A stretch of DNA of 64,000 nt, taken from positions 496,001 through 560,000 of the forward strand of contig NZ_BCUT01000007.1 in assembly GCF_001591365.1 (NCBI RefSeq), given 5' to 3'. The number at the start of each line of letters is the position of its first letter. Within the stretch, counting starts at the first letter, position 1. Positions 16,231 through 24,772 of this stretch are shown here, one piece after another. The notes below the pieces were generated by a model. That model was not told the DNA's origin and did not search any database. It saw only the letters and a program-made list of their open reading frames with translations. Origin of the DNA: Variovorax paradoxus NBRC 15149 (GTDB taxonomy: Bacteria; Pseudomonadota; Gammaproteobacteria; Burkholderiales; Burkholderiaceae_C). A program made the translations under genes and the position numbers.

Positions 16231-17154
16231 ATGCGCATCACCGTCCTGGGCTCGGCCGCCGGCGGCGGCTTTCCGCAGTGGAACTGCAACTGCCCCAATT
16301 GCGCCGGCGTGCGCAACGGCACGGTGCGCGCCAAGCCGCGCACGCAGTCGTCGATCTTCGTGCGCCCCGACGAGGGCGAGGACGGCGTGCTGTTCAACGC
16401 ATCGCCCGACATCCTGGAGCAGATCCGCAGCAGCCCCATCTTGCAGCCGGCACGCGCGATGCGCGACACCGCGATTGCAGGCGTGGTGCTGATCGACGGC
16501 CAGGTCGACCATGCCACAGGCCTCTTCATGCTGCGCGAGCGCGGCACGCCGCTGCCGCTGTGGTGCACCGACCCGGTGGCCGAAGACCTGAGCGAGGGTA
16601 ATCCCGTGCTGCGCGTGCTGTCGCACTACTGCGGCGTGGCGCGCCACGCGATCACGCTGGACGGCAATTCCTTCGAGGTGCCCGGCGTGCCCGGCCTCGT
16701 CTTCCGCGCGATGGCGCTCACCGGCAAGGCCGCGCCGTACTCGCCGCACCGCGAGCAGCAGGTGCCGGGCGACAACATCGGCGTGACCATCCTCGACCGC
16801 AGAAGCGGCAAGAGCCTGTTCTACGCACCGGGCCTGGGCGCCATCACGCCGCCCGTGTTCGATGCCATGGCCAGCGCCGACGCGGTCATGGTCGACGGCA
16901 CCTTCTGGACCGACGACGAAATGGTCCGCCTGGGCGTGAGCAGCAAGCGCGCGCGCGAGATCGGCCACCTGCCGCAGTCGGGCGAGGGCGGCATGATCGA
17001 ATGGCTGTCGAAGCTGCCCGCCACCACCGCGCGGCGCATGCTGATCCACATCAACAACACCAACCCCATCCTCGACGAAGATTCCGATGAGCATGCGGCG
17101 CTGCGGCGCGCAGGCATCGAGCCCTGCGAGGACGGGATGACGATCCAACTCTGA
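16231..17154 (+). CDS. pqqB: PQQ biosynthesis protein PqqB
   Basis: A 307-residue metallo-beta-lactamase-fold protein. The N-terminal MRITVLGSAAGGGFPQWNCN with the CNCPNC cysteine cluster and INNTNPILDEDSDEH near the C-terminus are PqqB signatures. PqqB acts as an iron hydroxylase of the Glu-Tyr-derived intermediate. The start at 16231 is the family N-terminus; an earlier ATG would add Phe-rich residues read from the T-rich leader. There is no clear Shine-Dalgarno, which together with the upstream hairpin should keep its level below PqqA. Confidence 0.93.
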   Translation: MRITVLGSAAGGGFPQWNCNCPNCAGVRNGTVRAKPRTQSSIFVRPDEGEDGVLFNASPDILEQIRSSPILQPARAMRDTAIAGVVLIDGQVDHATGLFMLRERGTPLPLWCTDPVAEDLSEGNPVLRVLSHYCGVARHAITLDGNSFEVPGVPGLVFRAMALTGKAAPYSPHREQQVPGDNIGVTILDRRSGKSLFYAPGLGAITPPVFDAMASADAVMVDGTFWTDDEMVRLGVSSKRAREIGHLPQSGEGGMIEWLSKLPATTARRMLIHINNTNPILDEDSDEHAALRRAGIEPCEDGMTIQL

Positions 17155-17173
17155 AAAAGGCACCGAGCCCGCC

Positions 17174-17938
17174 ATGCACGCCGACAGGATCCAAGATTCA
17201 CCGCGCCCGGCCACAGGCAGCGAGAAAGCCGGCCCGGCATGGAGCCGCGAGGAATTCGAAGCCAAGCTGCGCGAGCGCGGCCGCAGCTATCACATCCACC
17301 ATCCGTTCAACGTCATGCTCAACAGCGGCCGGGCCACGCCCGAACAGATCCGCGGCTGGGTGGCGAACCGCTTCTACTACCAGATCGCGATCCCCATCAA
17401 GGACGCGGCCGTGCTCTCGAACTGCCCCGACCAGCAGGTGCGCCGCGGCTGGGTGCAGCGCATCCTCGACCACGATGGCTTCGAGCTCGGCGGCATCAAG
17501 GACGAAGGCGGCGTCGAAGCCTGGCTGCGGCTGGCCGAGGCCGTGGGGCTCACGCGCGAAGAAGTGCGCGACCTGCGCCACGTGGTGCCCGCGGTGCGCT
17601 TCGCGGTCGATGCCTACGTGAACTTCGCGCGCCGCGCGCCTTGGCAGGAGGCCGTGTGCTCTTCGCTCACCGAACTGTTCGCGCCCGAGATCCACAAGCA
17701 GCGCCTGGCCACCTGGCCCGAGCACTATGCGTGGATCGAGCCGGCGGGCCTCGGCTACTTCCGCAATCGCGTGAGCCAGGCGCGGCGCGACGTGGAGCAG
17801 GGCCTGGCCATCACGCTCGACCACTTCGACACCCGCGCGCTGCAGGAGCGCGCGCTCGAGATACTGCAGTTCAAGCTCGACATCCTCTGGGCCATGAACG
17901 ATGCAATGGCGACGCGCTACGGCGTGAACGGCGCATGA
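17174..17938 (+). CDS. pqqC: Pyrroloquinoline-quinone synthase PqqC
   Basis: A 254-residue all-helical oxidase of the PqqC/TenA-like fold that carries out the last ring closure and oxidation of PQQ with O2. The conserved YHIHHPFNVMLNSG and RFYYQIAIPIKDAAVLSN blocks and the C-terminal LDILWAMNDAM are present, including the active-site His pair. The first 20 residues are Pro/Ala-rich and outside the conserved fold, so an internal start is possible. It overlaps pqqD by 4 bp (ATGA). Confidence 0.93.
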   Translation: MHADRIQDSPRPATGSEKAGPAWSREEFEAKLRERGRSYHIHHPFNVMLNSGRATPEQIRGWVANRFYYQIAIPIKDAAVLSNCPDQQVRRGWVQRILDHDGFELGGIKDEGGVEAWLRLAEAVGLTREEVRDLRHVVPAVRFAVDAYVNFARRAPWQEAVCSSLTELFAPEIHKQRLATWPEHYAWIEPAGLGYFRNRVSQARRDVEQGLAITLDHFDTRALQERALEILQFKLDILWAMNDAMATRYGVNGA

Positions 17939-18228
17939 CCGCGAACAAAACCATGCTCAGCGCCGAAAGCAAACCCCGCGTCGGCCCCGGTTTCCGCCTG
18001 CAGTGGGAGCCGGCGCAGGAATGCCATGTGCTGCTCTACCCCGAGGGCATGGTGCGGCTCAACGGCAGCGCGGGCGAGATCATGAAGCGCTGCGACGGCG
18101 AGCGCAGCGTCGCGGCCATCGTGGCCGACCTGGAGCAGGCCTTCGACACCACCGGGCTCGAACCCGAGGTGCGCGGCTTTGTCGAAATGGCGGCGCAGCA
18201 GAACTGGCTGCGCTGGGACCCCGCATGA
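17935..18228 (+). CDS. pqqD: PqqA-binding chaperone PqqD
   Basis: A 97-residue RiPP-recognition-element protein. The pattern PGFRLQWEPAQECHVLLYPEG, VRLNGSAGEIMKRCDG and a C-terminal helix is typical of PqqD, which presents the PqqA peptide to PqqE. The first dozen residues are unconserved. Both ends overlap neighbours by 4 bp, so pqqC, pqqD and pqqE are translated together. PqqD and PqqE are separate genes here, not the fusion seen in some bacteria. Confidence 0.93.
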   Translation: MTANKTMLSAESKPRVGPGFRLQWEPAQECHVLLYPEGMVRLNGSAGEIMKRCDGERSVAAIVADLEQAFDTTGLEPEVRGFVEMAAQQNWLRWDPA

Positions 18229-19382
18229 GCACCGCCGCGCCGCCGCGCCCCGGGCCGCCGCTCTGGCTGCTGGCCGAGCTGACCTACCGCTGCCCGCTGC
18301 ATTGCGTGTTCTGCTTCAATCCGGTCGACTTCGCGCAGCAGGAGAACGAACTGGGCACCGAGGACTGGCTGCGCGTGCTGCGCGAAGGCCGCGAGCTCGG
18401 CGCGGTGCAGTGCGGCCTCTCGGGCGGCGAGCCGCTGCTGCGCGACGACCTCGAGATCATCATTGCCGAGGCCGCGCGCCTGGGCTACTACACCAACCTG
18501 CTGACCTCGGGCGTGGGCCTCACGGCGCAGCGCGCCGCCGCGCTCAAGGCCGCGGGCCTGGACCACGTGCAGCTGTCGTTCCAGGACTCGACGCGCGAGA
18601 TGAACGACTTCCTCTCGCACACCAAGACCTTCGAGCTCAAGAACCGGGTGGCGAAGATCATCAAGGACCAGGGCTGGCCGATGGTGCTGAACGTGGTGAT
18701 CCACCGCATGAACATCGACCACATCGACCGCATCATCGAGATGGCGCACGAGATGGGGGCCGAGTACCTCGAGCTTGCCAACACCCAGTACTATTCCTGG
18801 GCCTTCGTCAACCGCGACCAGCTGCTGCCCACGCACGAGCAACTGCGCCATGCGGAGGAGGTGACCGATGCCTGGCGCAAGCGGCTCGGCGAGCGCATGC
18901 GCATCTTCTTTGTGGCGCCCGACTACCACGAGGGCAAGGCCAAGAAATGCGTGAACGGCTGGGGCAGCATGTTCCTCACCGTGGCGCCCGACGGCACCGC
19001 GCTGCCTTGCCACACGGCCAAGATGCTGCCGGGCCTCGAATTCCCGAACGTGAAGGCGCACAGCCTGCGGGAGATCTGGTTCGATTCGGAAGGCTTCAAC
19101 CGCTACCGCGGCACCGGCTGGATGAAGGAGCCCTGCGCGAGCTGCGACCAGCGCGAGCAGGACCTGGGCGGCTGCCGCTGCCAGTCCTACCTGCTGGCGC
19201 AGGACGCGGCCGCGGCCGATCCGGTGTGCGCGAAGAGCCCGGACCACCACCGCGTGGTCGAGGCGGTGGAGCGTGCGGCCGCGCGCGACCCGGCGGCGCC
19301 GACGGAGCATCCGCTGGTGTTCCGCGATCCCGCCAATTCGCGGCGGCTTTCCTCCGTGGCGCTCGTCACGCCGGACGCGTGA
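18225..19382 (+). CDS. pqqE: PqqA peptide cyclase (radical SAM) PqqE
   Basis: A 385-residue radical SAM enzyme that forms the C-C bond between Glu and Tyr of PqqA. The SAM cluster motif CxxxCxxC is C23-C27-C30 (CPLHCVFC), and LSGGEPLLRDD is the GGE SAM-binding motif. The C-terminal SPASM-type cysteines appear in ALPCHTAK, PCASCDQREQDLGGCRCQ. The last 17 bp overlap the 3' end of the convergent mxaL gene, an unusual tail-to-tail overlap. It is the last gene of pqqABCDE. Confidence 0.94.
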   Translation: MSTAAPPRPGPPLWLLAELTYRCPLHCVFCFNPVDFAQQENELGTEDWLRVLREGRELGAVQCGLSGGEPLLRDDLEIIIAEAARLGYYTNLLTSGVGLTAQRAAALKAAGLDHVQLSFQDSTREMNDFLSHTKTFELKNRVAKIIKDQGWPMVLNVVIHRMNIDHIDRIIEMAHEMGAEYLELANTQYYSWAFVNRDQLLPTHEQLRHAEEVTDAWRKRLGERMRIFFVAPDYHEGKAKKCVNGWGSMFLTVAPDGTALPCHTAKMLPGLEFPNVKAHSLREIWFDSEGFNRYRGTGWMKEPCASCDQREQDLGGCRCQSYLLAQDAAAADPVCAKSPDHHRVVEAVERAAARDPAAPTEHPLVFRDPANSRRLSSVALVTPDA

Positions 19383-20364
19383 GGCCGCGCGGCGCGGCGC
19401 CGCGATCGGTGGCCTTTTCTTTTCGCTTCACTGGGCGCCGCGCACGCAGCCAGCCCAGATCCGGCGCGAAGCGCCACGCCAGCAGCAGCAGCGCCAGCAG
19501 CGCGGGAATCCACCGCAGGTCCGTATCCGCCGGCTGATACTGGGCGTAGCGGCGGTCCAGCATGGCGGTCTTCAGGGCCTCGGGCGTGTTCAGTCGCCGG
19601 TAGTTCACGCCGACCAGTTCGGCCAGCGCACGCAGATGGTCCTGCCGCAGCTCGGAAAGATGTTCGTGGTTCAGCGCGCTGCCGATGGCCGAGCCCTGCA
19701 CCACCTCGTCGGCGCGCCAGTAGCCGGCGGGCTCGCCGTTGCTGCCGGTCTTGGGAATCGGCATCGGCACGTCGCCGCCCACGCCGATCAGCCAGCCCTG
19801 GACCTCGCCGGGCTTGATGTCCGTCATCGGCGGTGTCTCGTTGATGCGCAGCGGCGGCGATTCCTGCCCGTCGCTGATGAAGACGAAATGCGTGTCGGGC
19901 CCCACGCTGCGGGCGCCGCGCACGGCCCAGGTCACGCCCTTGCTCACGTTGCTGGCGTTGGCCCAGCGCATGCGGCCGTCGATGCGTTCGAGCGAAGCCA
20001 GCAGTTCTTCATAGTGGCTGCAGACCTCGACCGGCGAAAGGATCACCACCGAGCGGTAGTCCGCGAAAACGCTCCAGCCCACCTTGGAGCCGCAGGGCAA
20101 TGCGCCCAGCACCTCGCGCATGGCGGCGCGCGCGAGGGTGAGGCGGCTCACGGCCGCGTGGTCGAGCTCCACATCCTCGACATTCATGCTTTGCGTGATG
20201 TCGAAGCTGACCTGCCAGTTGAACACCGGCCGCTGCAGCTGCACGCGCGGCGGCCAGACCGCGAGCGCCAGCAGCAGCAGGGCGAGCACCAGCGGCCAGC
20301 TGCCGGTGCTGCCGCCGATGCGCCGCCAGGCGGCGTGCCACTGCTGCGGCAGCGGCGGTTTCAC
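19366..20364 (-). CDS. mxaL: MxaL-like von Willebrand A protein
   Basis: A 332-residue vWA-domain protein with an N-terminal membrane anchor (about residues 22-40) and a second hydrophobic stretch near 285-297. The vWA domain starts VSFDITQSMNVED, a MIDAS-like motif with Thr-Gln instead of the usual Ser, and includes HFVFISDGQESPP. MxaL works with MxaA, C, K, R and S in metal insertion and assembly of methanol dehydrogenase; here the client is presumably XoxF. It overlaps mxaK by 4 bp. It is the last gene of the xoxF-to-mxaL run and ends inside pqqE. Confidence 0.85.
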   Translation of the reverse strand: MKPPLPQQWHAAWRRIGGSTGSWPLVLALLLLALAVWPPRVQLQRPVFNWQVSFDITQSMNVEDVELDHAAVSRLTLARAAMREVLGALPCGSKVGWSVFADYRSVVILSPVEVCSHYEELLASLERIDGRMRWANASNVSKGVTWAVRGARSVGPDTHFVFISDGQESPPLRINETPPMTDIKPGEVQGWLIGVGGDVPMPIPKTGSNGEPAGYWRADEVVQGSAIGSALNHEHLSELRQDHLRALAELVGVNYRRLNTPEALKTAMLDRRYAQYQPADTDLRWIPALLALLLLAWRFAPDLGWLRARRPVKRKEKATDRGAAPRGLTRPA

Positions 20365-20912
20365 GGCAGGTCCCCGGCAACGAAGCCCGGCACCCGCACG
20401 CGGCGCTGCTCGTGCGCCGGCTGCTGCTCGGCCGAGAAGGCTTCCTGGTCCTCAGGCGCGAGCCGCAGTGCGCGCTCCAGGTTGTAGCGCGCGTCCCAGT
20501 CCTCGGGCGCGGCGCGCAGCAGGTCGCGCAGCCGCTGCTTGCCGAGCTCGAACAGCGGCAGCGCACCGGCCTCCTGCGCCATGCCTTGGCGCAGGTACAT
20601 GTTGCCCAGGTTGAACAGCGCCTGCCGCGCGACCGGGTCGCGCTCACCGGCCTGGATCAGGCTCGCGTAGCCCTTGAGCGCGGCGTCGTGCGCGCCGGCC
20701 TTCGAGAGCGCCAGCGCCTGGGCCAATTGCAGTTCGCGCGGCGCCGAGATCGGCGCAGCCGCCGCGTCCTTGCCGACCGGCGCGGCGGCGATGCGCGCGA
20801 TCTCGGTGTTGAGGTGCATCGTCTGGCGCAGCCGCAGCCCGCGCTCCAGCGCCACGCCCACGCAGCACAGGCTCAGCACGCCGAAAACCAGGTGAACCGT
20901 GCGTCGCTTCAT
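20361..20912 (-). CDS. mxaK: MxaK-like exported TPR protein
   Basis: A 183-residue protein with an N-terminal signal anchor (HLVFGVLSLCCVGVALERGL) and helical repeats resembling TPR motifs (ALSKAGAHDAALKGYASLIQ; ALFNLGNMYLRQGMAQEAG; ARYNLERALRLAPEDQ). MxaK homologues sit between mxaC and mxaL in methylotrophs and are needed for active methanol dehydrogenase. The ATG at 20912 begins the signal segment and overlaps the mxaC stop. Position and TPR pattern support the call; sequence conservation in this family is low. Confidence 0.8.
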   Translation of the reverse strand: MKRRTVHLVFGVLSLCCVGVALERGLRLRQTMHLNTEIARIAAAPVGKDAAAAPISAPRELQLAQALALSKAGAHDAALKGYASLIQAGERDPVARQALFNLGNMYLRQGMAQEAGALPLFELGKQRLRDLLRAAPEDWDARYNLERALRLAPEDQEAFSAEQQPAHEQRRVRVPGFVAGDLP

Positions 20913-21913
20913 GAAGTTTCTTTCCGCCAGCTCTGCAGCTGCACGGCGCGGCAGGCGAGCAGGCCCGCGCAGCACAGCATGGCTGCCAGGTAGAACGCCG
21001 CGCCGTGGTCGCGCCGCGGCACCCGCTCGTGGATGGTGAGCGGGAAGTTCTGCTGCCGGTCGATCTCGGCCATGGCGGCGGCCATGGCATTGGAATCGTC
21101 CACCTGGTAGAGCCGGTAGGGCGTGCTCAACGTCTTGAAGAACTGGTGCAGGGCCAGTTCCTCGCCGAGGCCGTAGGCCGAGACCGTTTCGGTGTTGAGG
21201 TTGGGCGAATTGGGGCCGCTGCGCACGTAGATCCAGTACAGGCCGATCTTCTCGCGCGCGAGGCCGGCGTGGACGCGCTGGCGCGTCGGCTCGTCGAGCT
21301 GGGCCCCGCCGTCCGAAACGATCAGGATCACGCGGCTGCCCGAATAGCTGCGGCCCTCGAACTCCTCGATTGCCGCGAGCAGCGCCAAGCCCATGCGGGT
21401 TTCGGGCAGGCCGCGGCCGATGGCGGTGGCGGCAAGCGCAGCCTGCACGGTGTCGGCCTTCTGCGTGAACGGCACCACCGCGATCGGCACCGTGCTGAAG
21501 GTCATGAACGCAAAGCGGTTGTCCGGCCGCTTGGCGACGAATTCGCTCAGCAGGTCGCGCACGACCTTGGCCTTGGGCTCCTGCGACATGCGGCCCGCGG
21601 TCTTGAGGCCGTTGGTGTGCACCGTCGCATCCATGCTGCTGCTGCGGTCCATCAGGATCAGCACCTCGGCGCCGCGCCCGGCGCGCTCGACCACCGCGCC
21701 CGACTGCCCCGGCCCCGCGAGCCCGAGCACTGTGAAGGCCAAGGCGCCGACCGCGAACGCGCGCCACAGAAAGCCGACCAGGCGGCCGACGCGGTCAGCC
21801 GGCAGCCAGGCCACATACGAAAAACCCAGCGTGTCGCTTCGCTTGCGCAAGAGCGGCAGCAGCGCAAGCGGCAGCAGCGCGAGCATCCAGGGCTGGGCGA
21901 GGTCGAAGCGCAT
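20909..21913 (-). CDS. mxaC: MxaC-like von Willebrand A membrane protein
   Basis: A 334-residue BatA-like protein. It has two N-terminal membrane segments (about residues 10-22 and 45-65), a vWA domain with a complete MIDAS start LILMDRSSSMDAT and ILIVSDGGAQ, and a C-terminal membrane helix near 305-322. MxaC is one of the conserved membrane proteins for methanol dehydrogenase maturation, probably together with the MxaR ATPase and the MxaL vWA protein. It starts 15 bp after the mxaA stop and overlaps mxaK. Confidence 0.87.
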   Translation of the reverse strand: MRFDLAQPWMLALLPLALLPLLRKRSDTLGFSYVAWLPADRVGRLVGFLWRAFAVGALAFTVLGLAGPGQSGAVVERAGRGAEVLILMDRSSSMDATVHTNGLKTAGRMSQEPKAKVVRDLLSEFVAKRPDNRFAFMTFSTVPIAVVPFTQKADTVQAALAATAIGRGLPETRMGLALLAAIEEFEGRSYSGSRVILIVSDGGAQLDEPTRQRVHAGLAREKIGLYWIYVRSGPNSPNLNTETVSAYGLGEELALHQFFKTLSTPYRLYQVDDSNAMAAAMAEIDRQQNFPLTIHERVPRRDHGAAFYLAAMLCCAGLLACRAVQLQSWRKETS

Positions 21914-21928
21914 GGCTTTGTCCGCCGG

Positions 21929-22855
21929 TCAATGCCGGTGGCGTTTTTCCGCGTTGCGCAGCGCGCGGCACAGCGGCTTGAGCGGATAGGCGGCCTGGGC
22001 CTCGGCCGGTGCGGCCGTGCTTTCGGCGAAGAAGAAGCGCCGGGTCGACTCGCGATAGAAATCTTCCAGCCGCGGCTGCAGCGGGCGCAGGTAGGGTGCG
22101 TCGGCCAGCAGCTGCGGCAGGCTGGCGCCGTGCACGACGCGGCCGGCGCTCCGGTTGAGCGCGCGGTGCAGTACGCGCCATGCCTCGGGGCTCGCGGGGT
22201 CGTCGATGCGCTTGAGTTCGCGCCAGGCATGCGCGAACGGAAGCTGCTGCGCTTCGCGCATGTTGCGCCAGGCCCACCAGGCGAGCCAGGCCAGCAGCAC
22301 CGCGAGCAGCGCAAGCAGCGAGAACTTCAGATGCTGTTCGATGGGGTAGGTCGCAAGTGCCGCGACCGGGCGGTCCGGCCGCAGCGGCTGCAGGTCGCCC
22401 TGGCCGAAGGCTTCCGCCGGCGCCAGCGGCCCAATGCTCACCGGCCAGGCCGGCAGCGCGAGCGCGGGGCCCGAGGCAGTGGCGATCGTCAGGGCCGGCA
22501 GCGAGATGGCGGCCAGCGCGCGCGGGGCGTTGATGACCTGGTATTCGACGGCGAGCCAGCGCTTGCCCTGCGCATCGGTCTCGATGCGCGACGGCCTGCG
22601 TTCGAGCCAGAGATCGATGCGCGCCGCGGTGGGCAGCGCGCCGGGCTCGATCGGCCGGCCCTGGTGTTCGAGCAGCACGCGCTGCGTGAGCACGTCGCCG
22701 AGCACATGGCCGAAGCTGCGCGGCTGCTCGATGGTGGCGGCTGTGGTCGCGGCTGCGGCGGGTGTGGCGGGTGTGGCGGGATCGGCGGCGCGCGCAGAAC
22801 CGGCGGGCAGGGCGGCCAGCACCAGCGCCAGTACAGCGGCATGAACGAGGCTCAT
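21929..22855 (-). CDS. mxaA: MxaA-like exported membrane protein
   Basis: A 308-residue protein with a cleavable-looking signal peptide ending SARA-AD near residue 24, a periplasmic beta-rich region to about 170, a single membrane helix (LKFSLLALLAVLLAWLAWWAW) and a cytoplasmic tail. MxaA homologues are implicated in metal-site assembly of methanol dehydrogenase. A run of Ala/Thr/Pro (about residues 26-42) after the signal is a low-complexity linker. It overlaps mxaS by 4 bp. Confidence 0.83.
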   Translation of the reverse strand: MSLVHAAVLALVLAALPAGSARAADPATPATPAAAATTAATIEQPRSFGHVLGDVLTQRVLLEHQGRPIEPGALPTAARIDLWLERRPSRIETDAQGKRWLAVEYQVINAPRALAAISLPALTIATASGPALALPAWPVSIGPLAPAEAFGQGDLQPLRPDRPVAALATYPIEQHLKFSLLALLAVLLAWLAWWAWRNMREAQQLPFAHAWRELKRIDDPASPEAWRVLHRALNRSAGRVVHGASLPQLLADAPYLRPLQPRLEDFYRESTRRFFFAESTAAPAEAQAAYPLKPLCRALRNAEKRHRH

Positions 22856-23727
22856 GCCGCCGTCTCCAGGAAATAGCGCGTGAGCGCCTCGGCCTCGAAG
22901 CGGCCCTGCAGGTGAAAGGGCGGCATGCCGTGCGCGTTGAACAGCGCCGTGAGTTCAGCGCGGCGCGCCGCGACCGATTCGCGCCACCGCGTGCGCAGCG
23001 AATCGCGCATCCACAGGCTGCGCCGCGCGCCGGTTTCGGCGTCGCGCAGCGCGACCAGCGCGCGGGCATCGGGCGGTTCGATTTCGGCCGGGTCCCAGAC
23101 CACCAACGGAACGACGCAGGCGGGCGAGAACTGTTCGAGCAGCTCGCCGAGCGCGCCGATCGGCCAGTGGAAGTCGGACGCGAGAAACACCAGCCCGCCG
23201 CGGCCCACCAGCCGTTCGGTGGCGCGGCGCAGGCCGGCCAGCGCGCGGTCGTCCGTCGGTGGCGCGCTGGAGGCCGCATCGCATTCGCGCAGCATCCGCG
23301 CCATCAGGCTGCCGTTGCCGCGGCTGTGGCGCGCCGGCACGAAGAGGTCCTGGCGCTCGCGCTGGTCGAAGGCCAGCAGGCCGACCGCGTCGCCGGCGCG
23401 AAAGGCGCTGTAGCCCAGTGCCTCGACCAGGTCGGCCACCACGTCGAGCTTGCGGCGCTCGGCGCCGAAATGCATCGACGCCGACACGTCCACCACCACG
23501 TGCACGGGAATCGCCACGCGCAGCCGATGGATGCGCACCAGCCAGTCGCCGCGGCCCTCGCGCAGGCTCGCGCGCAGGTCGATGCGGCGCGGGTCGGGGT
23601 GGTCGAACAGCCGCCGGTGCGCGGCGAATTCCTGCCCGCTGCCCTGGCTCAGGCCGCGCTGCGCGCCCGGGCGCCAGCCGCCGAAGCGGCGCGGCAGCTG
23701 GTAGTGGAATTCGTCGACGCGGTCCAT
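22852..23727 (-). CDS. mxaS: MxaS-like DUF58 protein
   Basis: A 291-residue DUF58 protein with vWA-like features: VHVVVDVSASMHFG (MIDAS-like DxSxS) near residue 75 and LVFLASDFHWP later. DUF58 proteins pair with MoxR AAA+ ATPases, and mxaR lies 4 bp upstream. MxaS is conserved in methanol dehydrogenase clusters; its exact action is unknown. It has no signal peptide and is expected on the cytoplasmic side. It overlaps mxaA by 4 bp. Confidence 0.87.
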   Translation of the reverse strand: MDRVDEFHYQLPRRFGGWRPGAQRGLSQGSGQEFAAHRRLFDHPDPRRIDLRASLREGRGDWLVRIHRLRVAIPVHVVVDVSASMHFGAERRKLDVVADLVEALGYSAFRAGDAVGLLAFDQRERQDLFVPARHSRGNGSLMARMLRECDAASSAPPTDDRALAGLRRATERLVGRGGLVFLASDFHWPIGALGELLEQFSPACVVPLVVWDPAEIEPPDARALVALRDAETGARRSLWMRDSLRTRWRESVAARRAELTALFNAHGMPPFHLQGRFEAEALTRYFLETAA

Positions 23728-23731
23728 GGCG

Positions 23732-24751
23732 TCAGGGGGCGGCGATCTTGTCCATGATCTGCGTCACCAGCGCTTCCGACAATTCGGCCCGCCGCAGTTC
23801 GTACACAGGCGTGAAGAAGACGCGGTGCCCCAGCACCGAGGGCAGCACCGCCGCCAGGTCGGCAGGTTCCAGGTGCGAGCGGCCTTCGAGCCAGGCCACG
23901 GTGCGTGCCGCGCGCAGTAGCGCGCTCATGCCGCGCGGGCTGGCACCGGCCAGGATCAGGCGGTCCATGTCCACGCCGTCGAGCCGGATGCCGAACTTCT
24001 GCGGCGCCTCGGTGGCCTCCCACACGTCGAGCACATAGCGCTCGATGGTCTCGCTGGCGCGCACGCTGCGCTGCACCTGCGCGCCGATGGCGTTGAGCCG
24101 GTCCCAGGGCAGGATGGCGGGCGCCACCTTGTCGATCAGGCTTTCGGTGTCGTGGTAGGCGGTGTCGAACACCAGCGACTGTCGAATGCCGCGGTCGGCC
24201 GGCTTGGGCATGTTCAGCTCGAACATGAAGCGGTCGCGCGCCGCCGAAGCCAGTTCGAAGGTCTCTTCGCGCTCGACCTTGTTGCGGTCGGCGAACACCG
24301 TCATGTGCGGAAAGCTGTACTCGCGGTCGAAGGCCGACACCGTGCGCTCGGCCATCGCGCGCAAGAGCAGCGACTGCACCTGCGGCCGCGCCCGGTTGAT
24401 CTCGTTGAAGAAGAAGGTGACCAGGCGCTCGCCGTGGCGCAGCAGCGGCCCCGGATCGATGCGCGGCCGGCCTTCGGCGTCCACATAGGTGTGATAGACC
24501 AGGTCGCCGGGCATCAGGTCGACCGTGCCCTCGACGCGTTCGAAGTCGCCGCCGATGGCACGCGAGAAGGCGCGCAGCACCGTGGTCTTGCCCACACCCA
24601 CGTCGCCCTCGAGCAGCACGTGGCCGCGCGCGAACAGCGCCACGTTGATGAGGCGGATCGTTTCGGCCTGGCCGATCACCGCCTTCGCGACTTCGCTTTC
24701 GACGCGCAGTGCGAGGCGGCGCCAGTCTTCGAGTTGTTCTTCGGTGCCCAT
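23732..24751 (-). CDS. mxaR: MoxR-family AAA+ ATPase (MxaR)
   Basis: A 339-residue MoxR-type AAA+ ATPase. Walker A is GDVGVGKTT (residues 49-57). The Walker B region reads FFFNEINRA, with Asn116 where most MoxR proteins have Asp (DEINRA), while catalytic Glu117 is retained. The C-terminal lid domain includes GASPRGMSALLRAARTVAWLEG (sensor 2 Arg). MoxR ATPases act as metal-insertion or maturation chaperones with vWA proteins, here MxaC and MxaL with MxaS. It starts 21 bp after the mxaD stop. Confidence 0.92.
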   Translation of the reverse strand: MGTEEQLEDWRRLALRVESEVAKAVIGQAETIRLINVALFARGHVLLEGDVGVGKTTVLRAFSRAIGGDFERVEGTVDLMPGDLVYHTYVDAEGRPRIDPGPLLRHGERLVTFFFNEINRARPQVQSLLLRAMAERTVSAFDREYSFPHMTVFADRNKVEREETFELASAARDRFMFELNMPKPADRGIRQSLVFDTAYHDTESLIDKVAPAILPWDRLNAIGAQVQRSVRASETIERYVLDVWEATEAPQKFGIRLDGVDMDRLILAGASPRGMSALLRAARTVAWLEGRSHLEPADLAAVLPSVLGHRVFFTPVYELRRAELSEALVTQIMDKIAAP

Positions 24752-24772
24752 GGTGGTGTCCGGTGCCCTGGG

